A DNA stretch of 64,000 bases from the NCBI GenBank assembly GCA_002081555.1, contig KV920903.1, positions 1 through 64,000 of the forward strand, in the 5' to 3' direction. The notes under the pieces were generated by a model that did not search any database, was not told the DNA's origin, and was given only the letters and a program-made list of their open reading frames with translations. The position numbers and the translations under genes are program-made. This stretch comes from Protostelium mycophagum (lineage: Eukaryota > Evosea > Variosea > Protosteliida > Protosteliaceae). Positions 45,501 to 61,529 of this stretch are shown here, in pieces; within the stretch, counting starts at the first letter, position 1; each line of letters starts with the position of its first letter.

Positions 45501-47913
45501 AGCGCTGATGGGACAACCGTCGATATCAACCAGTTTTACTGCAAGTGGACATGTGATGCGTCTGTGCTTCAAGGAAATAATCTGACGGATATCACGAGCA
45601 ATAATCTCGTTCTCAAGGCGAATTCTTTGAACTATGGCTCCTCCTACACCTTCACACTACAATGCTCTCAATCGAATGCTGCCGGCATCGGATCGGCTTC
45701 TATCGTAGTATTGTAAATCATATTTATCATTCTTCTGCTCATCAAATCAGGTCTGCGAGACAACCTTACAATGGTAATATCACCGTAAGTCCCACATCTG
45801 GATACCCACTCAGTACAAACTTCCAAATTCAAGCCGCCGGATGGCTGGCAAGTCATGCGGAGGACTATCCCTTGTCTTATTCATTCCACTATACTGCAGA
45901 TAATGGCACTATACAGACACCGATTATCGGATATCCTTCTTCATTCCAGTGTATCTCTATTTTGGGTGGGAAAAACGTGACCATAACAGCTGTGGTGAGG
46001 AATTATTACTGCTTGTTGGTCTACAAATAACTGAATGAATTGATTTAGATATCAAACATCTGGAACGCTACAGCCAAGGTCAGCAAGACAGTCCGACTTC
46101 TAGACTTGCCACAATTTTCTATGAATATTGTGTATCAATTACTGAACCAAACACAAAACTCCAGTACAGAGATACAAGTATCAACATTCAGTACCATATC
46201 TAACTATATCAACAACGCAAATATCTCCGCCCAGGATATCAAAGATGTGAGTATTTATTGAGTGATTCGTTATCCTCGACTTTCATTTACGAAATATAAG
46301 GTACTCCTCTCGCACATGAGCGCAGCAGTATCACAGGACAATACCACCTCTATTACTTCTGATCAATTAAATCATCGCATATCTACCCTAGTCAGTCTTG
46401 TTGGGACTGACTCATCCGAACAGCAGAACCTCGGAAAATTAGACACTCTTCAAATCATCAGCACATCCTTCACTCAAGCACAGATCTCTACCACCACACC
46501 CTTACTCGCTTCTACCGGACAAAGCACCGCTAATGTCCTTGATACAATATTGAGGTCCGTTAAAACACCGGCTCACAAAAGAAAGGCCAAGAGGGATGGC
46601 GTGTCTGACCAACAGGTAAGGTTAACAAAAAATTTACAATTTTGACGTGCGGAAGGTGATAGAGGCAGTGGAGACGGGGATAAACACGTTACATGAAAGT
46701 TCTATCGCTGGGGCAGTTTGTGGAGAGGCAGGGAACAATTATGAGACTTCAAGCTTCAACATGCTATCACAGACACAGACCACGAATGACATCGGTGGTT
46801 CATTCCTGTCAGCAGGCTCATCCAATTTAACTGCGCAGGTGAGATAGCTGAGAATTATTGTCAAAATTAACACGCATAGTTACCTTTTGATTTAATGTCA
46901 AATGCTGGCGTCAATGCTAGCAGTTGTCTCAATATGCAGTATTTGTTGTGGCCTCAGGACCTGAACAACATCTTAGATAACAGCTCACAAACAGGTAAGA
47001 AAGAATTGGTATTTCTACACAATTTGACGCGATTCAGAGAATCAGCCGATCATATCACTTTCAATATCGCCTGGGTCTTATAATCATGTCGACGACGGAT
47101 TTGTGTTCAATTTTCCCATCAAAAAGAGCGATCTCAGCAATCCATTCCTGAACTGTAACTTCAGACAGAACAGGAATAATACTTGGACAACGGATTCTAC
47201 TTGTTATGTAGATACGATCGACGCTGAGAATCTCTTGCTTCAATGCAGATGTCATCATCTGACAGAATTTACTGTCTTTTCTGTTTCTCCAAGCGTTAAT
47301 ACAGATTCAAGTAATTCCAATGCAATTGTTCAGCGGTAAGACACTTTGTTTTGTGTAAAATCTGACCTTATTATGCAGAGTGAAAGATACATTGGCACTC
47401 TTAAACAACTCAAACAGCATTTATATCGTCGTGGCTTCTGTGGGTGGTTCAGTCTGTATCATCACAATCCTCATGGTTGTCATTGTCATCCGGCACCGAA
47501 AGTCCAAACAAAGCATCATGCCGATGGACGAAATCCAAAAAGAGAAACAGATTCTGCCGACCATAGTCACCGAGATAGACATTGAAGACAACGAAAGCTC
47601 AGAGGAAGAATATATCGCAAAGGTCACCCCAGTTGAATTGGAAGCAGCAGTAGATCGTCCCAGACATAACGTCCCCATCAAAAGACGGTCTTATTCGATA
47701 CATGAGATCGATTGTGTCTGTCCAGAGTGTGCACAAACAGTCGCGGTCTCTTCAGACGACGATGTATATATGGATGATATTTTGAACGTCGACGATGAAA
47801 TCGAAGAAACCATCCACTACGGTAAGCAGATTCTTTTGTTGCACAACTAAAATTTGATAGCCGGTAATTCAACACGGAGCAGTTCTAGCTGGAATAACGG
47901 AAGACTTATATAA
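39592..47913 (+). CDS. giant REJ/GPS cell-surface receptor with IPT/TIG domains and mucin-like repeats
   Basis: The start MAAGWVAASIFLL is a signal peptide directly after the palindrome. Exon 2 gives CTNSLDFGQDRFGGDFSTVP. The ectodomain includes repeated beta domains, an IPT/TIG-like unit (YLPPTVTSLSQVYGEKTVVL, VFVSGQPC), a PAN-like Cys-rich part (CISACITTPNCKGVRYIYSS), another IPT unit (PIPVVQSLSPNNGTVFGGNI), two Ser/Thr arrays (43237-43680, 43857-44290), a REJ/PKD part (FDASASSDPDGSDPLTYQWS), and a GPS motif before the membrane (CHHLTEFTVFSVSP). One membrane helix follows (IVVASVGGSVCIITILMVVI), then an acidic tail with CVCPECAQ. The last exon ends NGRLI with the stop at 47911-47913. In animals REJ and GPS usually precede an 11-helix polycystin channel; here only one helix is seen. 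It is likely a cleaved adhesion-type receptor. Exon edges are approximate. Confidence 0.85.
43237..43680. repeat. 54-bp tandem repeat, Ser/Thr-rich array 1
   Basis: Imperfect 54-bp units encode 18-residue blocks of the type STIAGSTTIAQSSTVAQT inside the REJ/GPS protein. Units differ by point changes and half-units. The array forms a probable O-glycosylated stalk. Confidence 0.9.
43857..44290. repeat. 18-bp tandem repeat, Ser/Thr-rich array 2
   Basis: More than 20 units of about 18 bp encode QDTSTV/QDTTTV blocks in the exon after array 1. Its unit differs from array 1 in length and sequence, so the two arrays arose separately. Reverse-strand frames reading VVSCTVLVSC are only shadows of it. 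Confidence 0.92.
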
Positions 47914-47974
47914 TAAATGAAGATGCGCACAATTTTGTATTGCCTGAGAAGAAAGTGCTTGACTTGGTTTATTC

Positions 47975-50115
47975 TTAAAGGTACTTGGTCCAATTGGGGT
48001 CTTTTTGATCCAGTATCTCCACCCATCTCTTCTCTCTCACCATATTGCATTGAGACAAAGGGACTGCATACCCTGCCATGTGATCACTGAATCCACCAGA
48101 CGCAGGAACTATCGATTTCCATCCTTCTGTGTACCATCCTCTCTCGTTTGGTTCGTGAATATAGTCACCTGTAAGTGTTTAAAATCCATCCCTTGTGTTT
48201 TACACTCACCAAAACGTAACAGGGCAGACATGGTTACATTGGCAATAGCATCAGAGAAAGCACTCCGCATATTGTTGTATATCCTGTTGGATGGAGGTGG
48301 TCTGACAAGAAATTCCATTCCAGGGTATATAAGGTCATAAGGCAGCTGAATTGAAAAACTGTTTATTTCTGACACAGCCATCCAACACCACATCCTGCAA
48401 TCGGTTACATTGTATTTTTTTGAAAAAGATTCAAGCTTTTTGAAACAAAAAGATGATCTTTAACACTAGATATTCTCCAATGTTTAGAGGTACTCACTTT
48501 GCAGGAAACATGTCTGTTAGCGGTGAGATTGACTGCAGCGTCAAGCACAAATCTACAGTTGACGTGATGTATAGACCATGTATCTTCATAAGAAGTGTCT
48601 CCAGCATGTCCTTATTTAGCATTCTGTTCAGCTTCTGTCTCAGATTGATGTCGTTCCTCAGCTGGCTGACAGAGTATGACTGTATGAGAGTATGCGTGCT
48701 GTCAGAAACGAGTGTTGAGTTGTATTGGAATACATCTGACAGCCACACTTGCACAGACGTGTGACACTCCGTTCTTGACACAACCTTAACATGCAGGTAA
48801 GGGTTTGATTGTACAATCTGTCGTAAATCAGAAAATTATAATTTATTTGGAGACACAAAACAACAAGAAGAAGTTACCTCCAATTGTCCATTGGTGATGA
48901 GGATAGTACTATCCCCATGATGCACTGTCCTCTCCTCACTCCTCCACATATCTTCAACATCATCATACATGTACTTGTACACCTCTGGTAACACCTTCTC
49001 TGTGTGTCTCCTGGCCCATTCTGCTCCATATGGACTATTCTTCCCCCAGAAGAGATGCCCAAATCCCAAAGAGGTCTTGTTCTTCATCATTGTAATGGCA
49101 GACATTCTTAAGTGATGGAACCTGTTGAAATGTTCCTGGTCTACTCCGCCCCAGAGATCTTCCTTGAGACCTGCTCTGCAAACTATCTCTATCCTGTGCT
49201 TGATGATTTCTCCAGTGATTATTTGTTCTGATCTCAATACAAAATGTGTGATGTACTCACGGTCCTAAGAGGTGAGCCAGAGAGGAGAGTCTCTCCAACT
49301 CCAATACAGTCCCCTTCACATCGTCAAATAATGTTCTATGCTCCATCTCATTCCACGCATCAAATGCTCCATCGTCAGCATGCTCAAGTCCTGTGTTGTT
49401 CAGAAGAATTATTGCACTGTTACTCACTTGGTGCTGACTTGACAAATGCGACGTTATGAGGTGAAGGTGCGATGTGGCCCGGCATTATGTCTTGTACTAA
49501 TTTGACACTGTGAATCACCCTCCATGTCCGAAATTTATAGTGATAACTGTCAAGAAAAGGCACAACCTTTCCAAGGTCAACTTTGGCCAACTCGGACAGG
49601 TATTGTTGGGGATAGCCCAATACTTTGACCAATGAAGATGTCAGGGTTCGATTTATGCTGTGAAACAATAAGGTGCCTGTGGTTGTTCAGAGAGGAGGAA
49701 GAGGGAGTATCTACCTGATGGAAGACGAATTGCTGTTGGAAATATGCCGGAGGAACTGGAGTCATATTTGTCGGTGCTGACGTAGAGGCCACCTCCGAAT
49801 CCAATTCCAGAATCAAGTCTATTGTTTATCAGACCTACTACATATTTCTACTTACAAGTCCATCTCCTCTTGATCAATATAATTTTGTTTTGCATAACGA
49901 AGCCCACTCAGCGCGTTTCCCCAGTAATAAACAAACATCTCAGCATTTGTTCTTTCGAGTTTAGATACGAAGATATCGAGTTGTGTCTGATTGAAACTCC
50001 ATGTTGAAGTGATGTTGTACCAAACCTGAGATCTACTCAGACCTCTCATCGTAAAGTGCACAGATACCTCAGCATTCACAGCAGACAGAAATAAAAAGCA
50101 GAAGAGCCACTTCAT
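47975..50115 (-). CDS. secreted protein, unknown family
   Basis: The start MKWLFCFLFLSAVNAEV is a strong signal peptide. The mature part has several Asn-x-Ser/Thr sites (YNITSTWSFNQTQ). Later exons read DLGKVVPFLDSYHYKFRTWR, WNEMEHRTLFDDVKGTVLEL, LGFGHLFWGKNSPYGAEWAR and YMYDDVEDMWRSEERTVHHG, and the end is PASGGFSDHMAGYAVPLSQC and QKDPNWTKYL with the stop at 47975-47977. I do not recognise the family. The product has about 530 residues and no membrane helix after the signal. It is convergent with the REJ/GPS gene, 61 bp away. It could be a lysosomal or extracellular enzyme, but no catalytic motif is evident. Confidence 0.75.
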
Positions 50116-50367
50116 CCTCTCGGTCTTGTGTGGAAAATGATTTCAACCAAACAAATTCTCCGTGACTATCATCGCGGAGGTGTTAGAATCACAGTATTAG
50201 CTTGGCATGACAGTGTCCCCGAACCTCTTCCATCACCAGTATGATGTTGATGTTTTCAAATTGAGTGTCGTTGTGTCCTCTCTGATGACATCCAGAGAAA
50301 CTCCTTCCGCTTTATTCTGAGATATCATCGCGAACGAAATTTTCCCCGATCTGAGAATCACATCAGG

Positions 50368-53910
<3,543 letters not shown>

Positions 53911-54040
53911 AGAGGGGAAATAAAGATAAACATTTCTGGCAGTGCCCTGGGAAAGAGGATAAAATTTGTTTGTGGAGGAGTTCTATTTATGGTGTTACGA
54001 AACGAAGAAACAGCCGACAAACCGCCACATCAACACCACG

Positions 54041-54718
54041 ATGGGATGTGGAACATCGACGGTATCACCTGTCTCAGAGTTTCAAAATTCACAACCAACC
54101 AGTAATGCAGAATCACAAAAACATAATCACAGCCAACTATCACCGGTAAGATGAAATGACTCCCAAAGAGTCAAGTTTATTCCTTGGCAGCAAAAGTCGG
54201 GGCATGCTGGTCCAGGCAAAATGGGCAGAGGTGGCATGAAAGTTGCCGCCAAGTTTGTGAGGCAGTTGTATACAAGAGAAGAGAGAAGAGAGAATGCAGC
54301 CGTGTTCCTTCAGGTTAGACTCTAAACGACTTCACTGTTGACTTGATCAGTTTCATGTTCGTAAATGGCTGCTGCGGCGTCGAAGAAAAGCAGCAGATGA
54401 ACGCGCAAAGAAGATCATCGAGGACTACAATCAATTGATGAGCAGAAAGCCAAGTATACAAGAAGAAGGTGGAACAGAGGAGGCGACAACAATAACGAAT
54501 TCAGCTGCCACAGAACAACGCATCGCTGAGGTCGAAAACCTGCAACAAAAGCTTGACAAAAGAGACACGGTGAGTGTGCATCTGATGGCAAGTGTTAAAA
54601 AAAGCAGATGGCACGCAATGGAGAGATTACAGATTTCAAGCAACATGTAAACGAATATGAGCAGGATCTTGACACACTAGAAAAAGGCCTTATAGAGATT
54701 GAAAATGCAGTAAATTAA
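54041..54718 (+). CDS. small IQ-motif/coiled-coil protein with possible N-myristoylation
   Basis: The start MGCGTSTVSPVSEFQ fits an N-terminal myristoylation and palmitoylation signal (Gly2, Cys3, Ser6). A later exon carries an IQ-type calmodulin-binding helix (AVFLQFHVRKWLLRRRRKAA), split by an intron after FLQ. A coiled coil follows (EQRIAEVENLQQKLDKRDT, EYEQDLDTLEKGLIEIENAV). The TAA stop is at 54716-54718. The total is about 165 residues. It is probably a membrane-tethered calmodulin-binding protein; no named family is recognised. Confidence 0.75.
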
Positions 54719-54862
54719 ATCCACAAAATGATCAAGATTATTGATCAATTTCGTAACACCAATTAATTGTTTTTGTTTTTATCGCGGAAGTGGAATTTCC
54801 GTTTATCGAAGCTACAACGTGGCAGAACCATTCCAAAAACCCGAACAAAAACAAGTCCAACC

Positions 54863-57256
54863 ATGATGATGTCTACTCTCGGCTCCCCGGTCACAACAAG
54901 GATGGCTGGTCGTACGATGCCGGACCTCTTTGATGAAGCAACAGCTGAAGGAGGAGAGGCTAATACTGCGGCTACTGTGGCCATATGTGATATAGTCAAT
55001 CGCAAGGCTCAAATGTGGATAAAATGGATCGGAAAACTCATCTGAATATATACAGATGGTTACACGAGGTAGTTCGCTGTCTGAAAGAGAGATTGAAAAT
55101 GCACAAGAGGCCTGGAGTACAAATGGCTTCTGTTGATGTAGGTGCAACGGCCGTTTTACAGTCTAATTACGTTAGATTATGGACGCTCTCGTAAAGAACT
55201 GTCCCGCGTCACATCCCGCTTTGGGTTCGAAAAAGTTTCAGAACAGTTTGGACAAAATAATCACCAGCAAGAAGGTGATCATATCGTTTACATCGAGGAA
55301 TACTCTTATCACTTGGCGGACGAGATGTCAAAATTGTTGAATGTTTTCAGATTACAGAAGGTCCGAAAAAGAAATTAGCTCTAGTCATACAGAGTTTCGC
55401 CTGTGCTTTTAGAGTACTCCCCGAATCACAGCAACATGCCTTCCCTTCATCTTATCTCCATCTCCGTGTTAAAGGTGTGTTCATTCTGTTGCCTTGGCTT
55501 TCGGTGCTGCAACAACATTTTTAGAATGTAGCTGTCCATCGTTACTCGTGCCTTGGTGATGAGATATTTAGACGGTTTTCCTCGATGCAGCAAAGCTGCA
55601 GATCAAAATGGTACTGAAGCTTTTATTATTATTGCAGCAGTGTTTTATCCTTTGTTCTATGGAGTTATTTGGGCGTGTGTGATGGCGCCTTATGATGTCT
55701 TAAAATAGACTATTTGGTAAATGATATCACAACTTGTTTCTGCAGCTTCAAACGCACCCCCTGAGTACAAATAGGTATTCCTTTCCCGCCAGAATTACCC
55801 CGTCCCCCTTTCACTCCCCCCACTATGGATGACGTGGCAAGATCTCCATTGGCCACAAGACAACCGACGGAACTCCCAGAAAAAAGAGATTCTCCGGATT
55901 TCTTGATCAAATCCGCACGCGAAACGATCGAGGTGACTCGTTGTAGATGTGAAATTCCACTTTTTATATCGAGCAATATAGAACATAGATGACAATCGGT
56001 TGTAAAACAATAGATGTTACAATGTAATAAATATCTTGGTCGTGTGAAGACAACCGACAAGTTGGATTCTGACAGAAAGGACAGCTCTTGACACAAGCGA
56101 TTACAGAAGGACAGACTGACATAGGAGATTCCGCCATTGTAGATGAGTATTGGGGTTTACTCAAGATACAAAAAGGACTCATTGTAGAGGCGATACAGAC
56201 AGGAGGTGAAGATGCAGAAATATACATGGAATCCCTCCTACAAGTGAACGACGAAGCCGAGACCATGATCAGTGAGTCTAAATTTCCCGCCAAAATGACG
56301 ATCTACAACACTTTTTGTAACGTGTGCAGAGATCATAAACGAGGCGAAACAAGCTCCCCCGATGCAGAGACAGCCCTCTACATCGAGACCAACTTCAGTG
56401 AAAGAGCCTGTACAGACCAGAACTCCCTCCGCCGATTTGTTCCAGTTTTCTGACGCAAACAATACTGCACCTGCGAACCATAATACGCACTCTACAATGC
56501 CGATATCAACCAATATCTACTCGCCTACAATGACATTCTCCCCCGCTATGACAACCCAGCCGGCTGCCACGACATCTCATTCTTCTTATATATCGCCCCC
56601 AGTCTCCAGGTCTGATCCTCTGAATCTTTTAAGAAAGTTCACTGAAAATTCACAGCAGCCCAAGCAAGAGCAGAAGGGTCTACACACAACAGTGAGAATT
56701 TTTCATTAAAAAATCGAAGAAAACTCATGATATCTCAGGCCCACAGCACCTCACATGTCTCCAAATGGCCTCTTCCAAAATCAGCAACCGACTTTCCAAG
56801 CCGATTTCCAGAACAATGGGAATCTACAACCTGCCAATAACCAAAAGAACACGAATGCGTTTGCGGACATGAACATATTGTACGATGAGTTGGCGGCTGA
56901 CGCATTTGGAAGCTCCGCAGCTCTGTCCTTTGTCCCCGAATCTGATCCTTACGCTGGAGACTACGTCCCTTCTCCACAAATCCACAAGGTGATCTACCGA
57001 CTTTTCAAATGAAAATCAACTGAAGAATGTAGTCTCCAGTGGGATCTCCAGTATTGAGCAATAATAATTTCACTCAATTTGGACAGATGTCTTCGCCTCA
57101 ATATCCTTCCCCACAACATAATACCTCCCCATCACCAAAGGTACGGATAAGATCATGATGAGTGCTGATGGCCCACAGCCACAACCGCAACAACAACAGC
57201 ACTTGGCACAGAGACCGCCCGGAAATGATACGGAGGACCTGATCGGGCTGTGGTGA
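54863..57256 (+). CDS. TOM1-like VHS-GAT endosomal sorting protein
   Basis: TOM1-type proteins act as ancestral ESCRT-0, sorting ubiquitinated cargo on endosomes. The VHS domain spans about 54910-55470: MPDLFDEATAEGGE...ICDIVN, LHEVVRCLKERLKMHKRPGV, MDALVKNCPASHPALGSKKF and KKLALVIQSFACAFRVLPES. A GAT domain follows at about 55830-56330 (DSPDFLIKSARETIE, LTQAITEGQTDIGD, EAIQTGGEDAEIYMESLLQV, NDEAETMISE), the ubiquitin-binding three-helix bundle. The rest is Pro/Ser/Gln-rich and disordered (PMQRQPSTSRPTS, NNFTQFGQMSSPQYPSPQ), ending NDTEDLIGLW, whose DLIGL may act as a clathrin box. The stop is at 57254-57256. No FYVE or SH3 domain is present. The first VHS intron donor is not resolved. Confidence 0.85.
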
Positions 57257-57400
57257 TGAAAGATGAATAAAAAGGCATGGACAAGTGTTTGACTTTGTTT
57301 TGAGTATCCCTATAAGATGGAAATGGTTGCATTCCTTCAGAAGGTGGGTGGTGAGGATGTTTTCATCCAGAAGCTCCTCAAATAAAAACAACCGCTGTTC

Positions 57401-58415
57401 ATGGAACGAAAATTATTCGACCGTTCAGCGACTGAAAAACAGCAGAGACGAACCACATTGAGCCCCTCAGACAACATGTCCAAGTCGCCAAACATACCAA
57501 AGATCCCTCTTGAGAACAAACACACCTCTAAAAAAGAGAAAAATGGAAAGAACTCCCCATCTGCATCGCCAAGGAGTCCAAAGTCACCCAACTCCCTCTC
57601 ATCTCCTAAATCGGTTCTGTCTGTCGAAAGTAAAGAAGAAATCGAGACACCAGGGTCTGGTTCAGAAGATGAGCTAGAGGTAGATTCGGATGAAGAGGAC
57701 AAGCAAGTGTTGTCTCCAGGAAGAAAAAAGACTTCCTGGATGTTAAATCAGAAGAAGGCATTCGCCAGTAAAGGTGAAGTCATTTTCAAATATGTTCTTT
57801 CTTGCTCAATTGATCAGCTTCAACATCGACTGTGGGACAGAGTTTACTAAAGAAGGTGATGGATAAGGAGACAAAGAGTCTGATGAAGACAATTCGAGTG
57901 ATAGCCAAGAAGGAGTCTGGCGAGAAGCAAGCGGACCGACTCAACAGAGACGTGACGAAGCTGGCCGTGAAGATAGTCATTTTACACAACAACAAGAACA
58001 TTACGGACGATGATTTCCGTGGTATGGAATTTTCTTTCAGAAGGATCTGCTCGTCCATGCGAAATGCATTCAGAAACAGAGTCATGGATCTTGCCACTGC
58101 ACAACGGATTTGTGGCCATATCGCCGCACTACATCAACATATCAAGTAAGAGATCACCAGTCATTCTTTTCCACAATCGAGAGGTACTCCCTCAGAAAAT
58201 ACAGAAAAATATTTTCCATATGATTGCCATTATTCATCTGATACAGGGACATGCTCGCACCTTGGGTCTCAGAAGAGACACAAGCACGCCTCAAGAGGAC
58301 GATAGATTATTTAGGAAACACAGATTTTATTATGAAGCTACCTTCACATCCAGAGGAGTATAAGGAGATCATTATCACCTTTGATCACTACCTGGACACC
58401 ATTTCGGATTTATGA
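57401..58415 (+). CDS. TNFAIP8/TIPE-family phosphoinositide-transfer protein
   Basis: TIPE proteins are helical bundles with a greasy cavity that carry phosphoinositides between membranes. A long Ser/Pro/Lys/Glu-rich N-terminus (SPSASPRSPKSPNSLSSPKS, EDELEVDSDEEDKQ) of about 120 residues precedes the TIPE bundle: GQSLLKKVMDKETKSLMKTI, DRLNRDVTKLAVKIVILHNN, MEFSFRRICSSMRNAFRNR, AQRICGHIAALHQHIK and DMLAPWVSEETQARLKRTID. It ends ITFDHYLDTISDL with the stop at 58413-58415. Animal TIPEs have a short N-terminus, so the phospho-site-like extension is unusual. The family fit is by pattern of conserved Leu, Lys and Asn positions. Confidence 0.78.
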
Positions 58416-58717
58416 TGAAGAAGAGAGTTCTTGTTGTCAAAAAGCAGGGTCAAGAGTGCCACATTTCGTGGAATCATAAAGCGCCCATTTGTAGAAATTT
58501 GTCATATTATACAAAGAAGCTTTTGATTTGTTTACAATGTGTCTGACCAGCCTATTCAATTAATAAGATGGCTGTACAAGGAGATTTAGAGGTGAAGATG
58601 GTCATCTGGCATGAGTGTGGTTGTATTTAGGGGTGACTTGCGGCCGACAAAAATTGAAATGAGATCGCGGGTTGTGAATCGCCTGGGAGCGTGAGTTGCC
58701 AGCAGACCTAACACATC

Positions 58718-61051
58718 ATGGAGATAGAGAAGGACGATGATTCCATCGGTAAGAGAAATTTTTCTTTGCTTGGTTATGAAGTATTAAATGTCGTAGATTC
58801 GTCACCTACACTCTCCTACATTGTTTTTCAGTTAGGGAGTCACACAATAAAATATGGAAAGGCAAATGGACCACCAGCCAGCTTTCACAATGTGATAGCC
58901 AGAAGAAATAACCAACCGCGTGACAGAGGTAGTCCTATCCATCACATGGTTTAATTCCTTTCATGCCTACAATGATCACAGAGCCCATTCATCCAAAAGA
59001 GACAGAAGAAAATGACCGAAAGACGGTGAAGATCCTCAAAGAAGTCCAAGCAGAATTTCAGATCAGTTTAAAACAATTAGACGTTCGTCTTGTCTCTGGT
59101 GACTTTGAAAAGGTGATTTGATTTGATTCATTTCTTCAACGGACCTTGTACAGGTCGATCCTAAAATGGCCGTGCAACATCACCCTGATGATTTCGCTTG
59201 GACAAATGTCGACAACAAGCCCCAGGTTCTTTTCGGCGAGGAGGTGACTGTCTACATTTTTCCATGAAGATACAAACAACTTCAGGCTTTGAAAGTGCCA
59301 GATCCAAGAGAGTACAGTTTATTTTATCCAATGCTGCATGGCAGACTCAACATTTCTCCATCTCATTCTGTCAACTTTGTCATTGGAGAATTAGAATTAT
59401 TATTGAATCATCTCATAAAGAAGATGGGAATTGAGGCTGCAGAGAGGCAGGTGGGCGGGAGAATATCGCATATCGCAGATTCTGATACGCGGATTTCAGG
59501 ATACGGCGGTCATGTTGATCCTTCCTGATGATCTGTACGTTCCTGACATCAAGATATTATGTGATCTATTTTTAAACACTCTGGGGTTTCCCTCCATCCT
59601 TCTACAACTGGTAAGATCTGAGATGTCATCACGACATGCCTTTGTACAGGAAGATTCTTACATCAAAATAGTCATCGGTGTGTGCGACATTTGGAGCAGC
59701 GGTACCGAATGCTTGTGTTGTAGACGTGGGACACCAGACGACAACTATCTCTTGTGTGGAGGAGGGTCTATCTGTTCCAGGAACAAGGTGAAATTTCGTC
59801 AAATTATCATGAACAAATGACAGTGTTGTTTCATTACACCTGTAAACGTCTGTTTTGTGTTTAGAATCATAACGAAACATGCTCCAGTTGTTAATGTAAA
59901 GCGAATCTTCACAATGACTACTGTTCAAATTATAATATAAACAACAGGATGTGCATGAGCTATGGTGGTTTTGATGTGACAAGAAAGTTACTTTGGCATT
60001 TGAAGCACTCACAGCGACATTCTTTCCCATTTCAACATTGTGATATAGACAATACTCAAGATGAGTTCGAGATCAACAATTTGAAAGAGGAATTCTGTCA
60101 TCTGGAAGAGGCGAGTTGTAGATACTCAATCTCTGAAATCTAACTGAAATCCACAGGAAATTCCGCCGGAGGTGGTGGAGATTGCAAGGAGAAGATTCGG
60201 CGAAAAATCTCAATTTTATAAGGCGAACGCGAGTGATGCACTTTTATTTGCGCCCATGGTGAATATTCGTCTCGTTGTAGATGGTTAAATAATAGAAAAT
60301 GTAGGGTTTATTCAGGACCCAATTGTTGGAGCCACTTTCAACGTACACGAGCAATTACAACCCAAATGTCGTGGACGACCCCTGGGAAGACGAGAGCAAC
60401 GGTGACGTACGCACTAAAATATTCTTTGATATATTAAAATATATAAATAACAAACCATAATGATTTATATAATGTACAGTCTAATAAGAAGAAGAAAAAG
60501 AAGCCAGGTAGGCCAAAACACGGGAAGATCCTCCTGAAAATGTACAGAATACGACAGACACCAGAACATGGGATTAGACAAGGCCATCGGGATGAGCATA
60601 CAGAGTTATTATGACCCGAGGAGAAGAATAGTCATCCCCATATTGCTCATCGGCGGCTCTTCTAAATTTGACGGAATGAGGGAGATCGTGGAGGCGAGGG
60701 TGCCTGATCATCTGCCGGAGAACATCGACATTGAGAAGTTAGAGGTAAATCCGTTGTACCTTCTTGTTTTTGTATCCAAACACACCTACAATAGTGCGCT
60801 TGAGCAGAGAGATAAAGACATATTACAAGTGCTGACGTTTCAGGTTCTTGTGGCGAGAAAAGATATTGACCCTATTTTCATGAGCTGGAGGGGAGGTGAT
60901 TTTCTTTTGTTCTTGGAGATGCTGAAGGTATAAAGGGGCAGTATTCAGCCAACTGGAGAGTGCCGAAGAGTATGTGATCACCAAAGCAGAATGGAATGCA
61001 TATGGAATCAGAATCGTCAAAGACAAGACCCCTTTTATCTGGGCGCCTTGA
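58718..61051 (+). CDS. ARP8: actin-related protein 8 (INO80 complex)
   Basis: Arp8 is a nuclear actin-like subunit of the INO80 chromatin remodeller that binds histones and DNA. The opening LSYIVFQLGSHTIKYGKANG is the first actin phosphate loop. Then come HPKETEENDRKTVKIL, VQHHPDDFAWTNVDNKPQVL, REYSLFYPMLHGRLNISPSH, TAVMLILPDDLYVPDIKILC, and the second loop VCATFGAAVPNACVVDVGHQ with TTTISCVEEGLSVPGTR. The later part has RMCMSYGGFDVTRKLLW, ELGLDKAIGMSIQSY and IPILLIGGSSKFDGM, and ends DPIFMSWRGGAVFSQLESAE, YVITKAEWNAYGIRIVKDKT and PFIW before the stop at 61049-61051. Order and motifs match Arp8 rather than Arp5 or actin. Confidence 0.9.
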
Positions 61052-61259
61052 TGAAAATAAAAGATCTATTAACATACTCCTTCTCTGGCTCGATTATTAT
61101 TTTGATATGCCTCTCCATTCGCTGTGAAATTTACCAACCGCCGTTCCATCAAGTAAATTTGAGAAGGATAGGATGTGAGACTTCATTATTTGATATCTGG
61201 AAGATGGACGAGAATAAAAGGGGAAGGTCTTCGATACATTTCATTCCTTTATATAAATA

Positions 61260-61529
61260 TCATTCCGAAGAGGAGGATGTTCCATAAGGCGAGAATGTTG
61301 AAAAGAAGTTAGATCCTCTTGTTCCGACTGTCTCCTGGTTATAGAGCGAGCCCAATTGCTGGTGATGGTCCGCGAAGAAGGAGGAGTAAGAGTCCGAAAA
61401 TGGGGTGGTCATATCGGAGGCGGAAGAGTCGGAGGAGTTGAGTGTGATAGAATATGTGGAGGTGGGCAGATGGACCATGTTTAAGAAGTCCTGGGGGACG
61501 GCTTGACGGGGTGCTCTTCCTTGTTCCAT
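61260..61529 (-). CDS. small Ser-rich ORF, unknown
   Basis: This single-exon 89-residue frame begins MEQGRAPRQAVPQDFLNMVH and has a Ser/Thr/Phe-rich end. No family or membrane segment is recognised. The frame lacks introns, unlike its neighbours. It is plausible as a small gene but unproven. Confidence 0.4.
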   Translation of the reverse strand: MEQGRAPRQAVPQDFLNMVHLPTSTYSITLNSSDSSASDMTTPFSDSYSSFFADHHQQLGSLYNQETVGTRGSNFFSTFSPYGTSSSSE

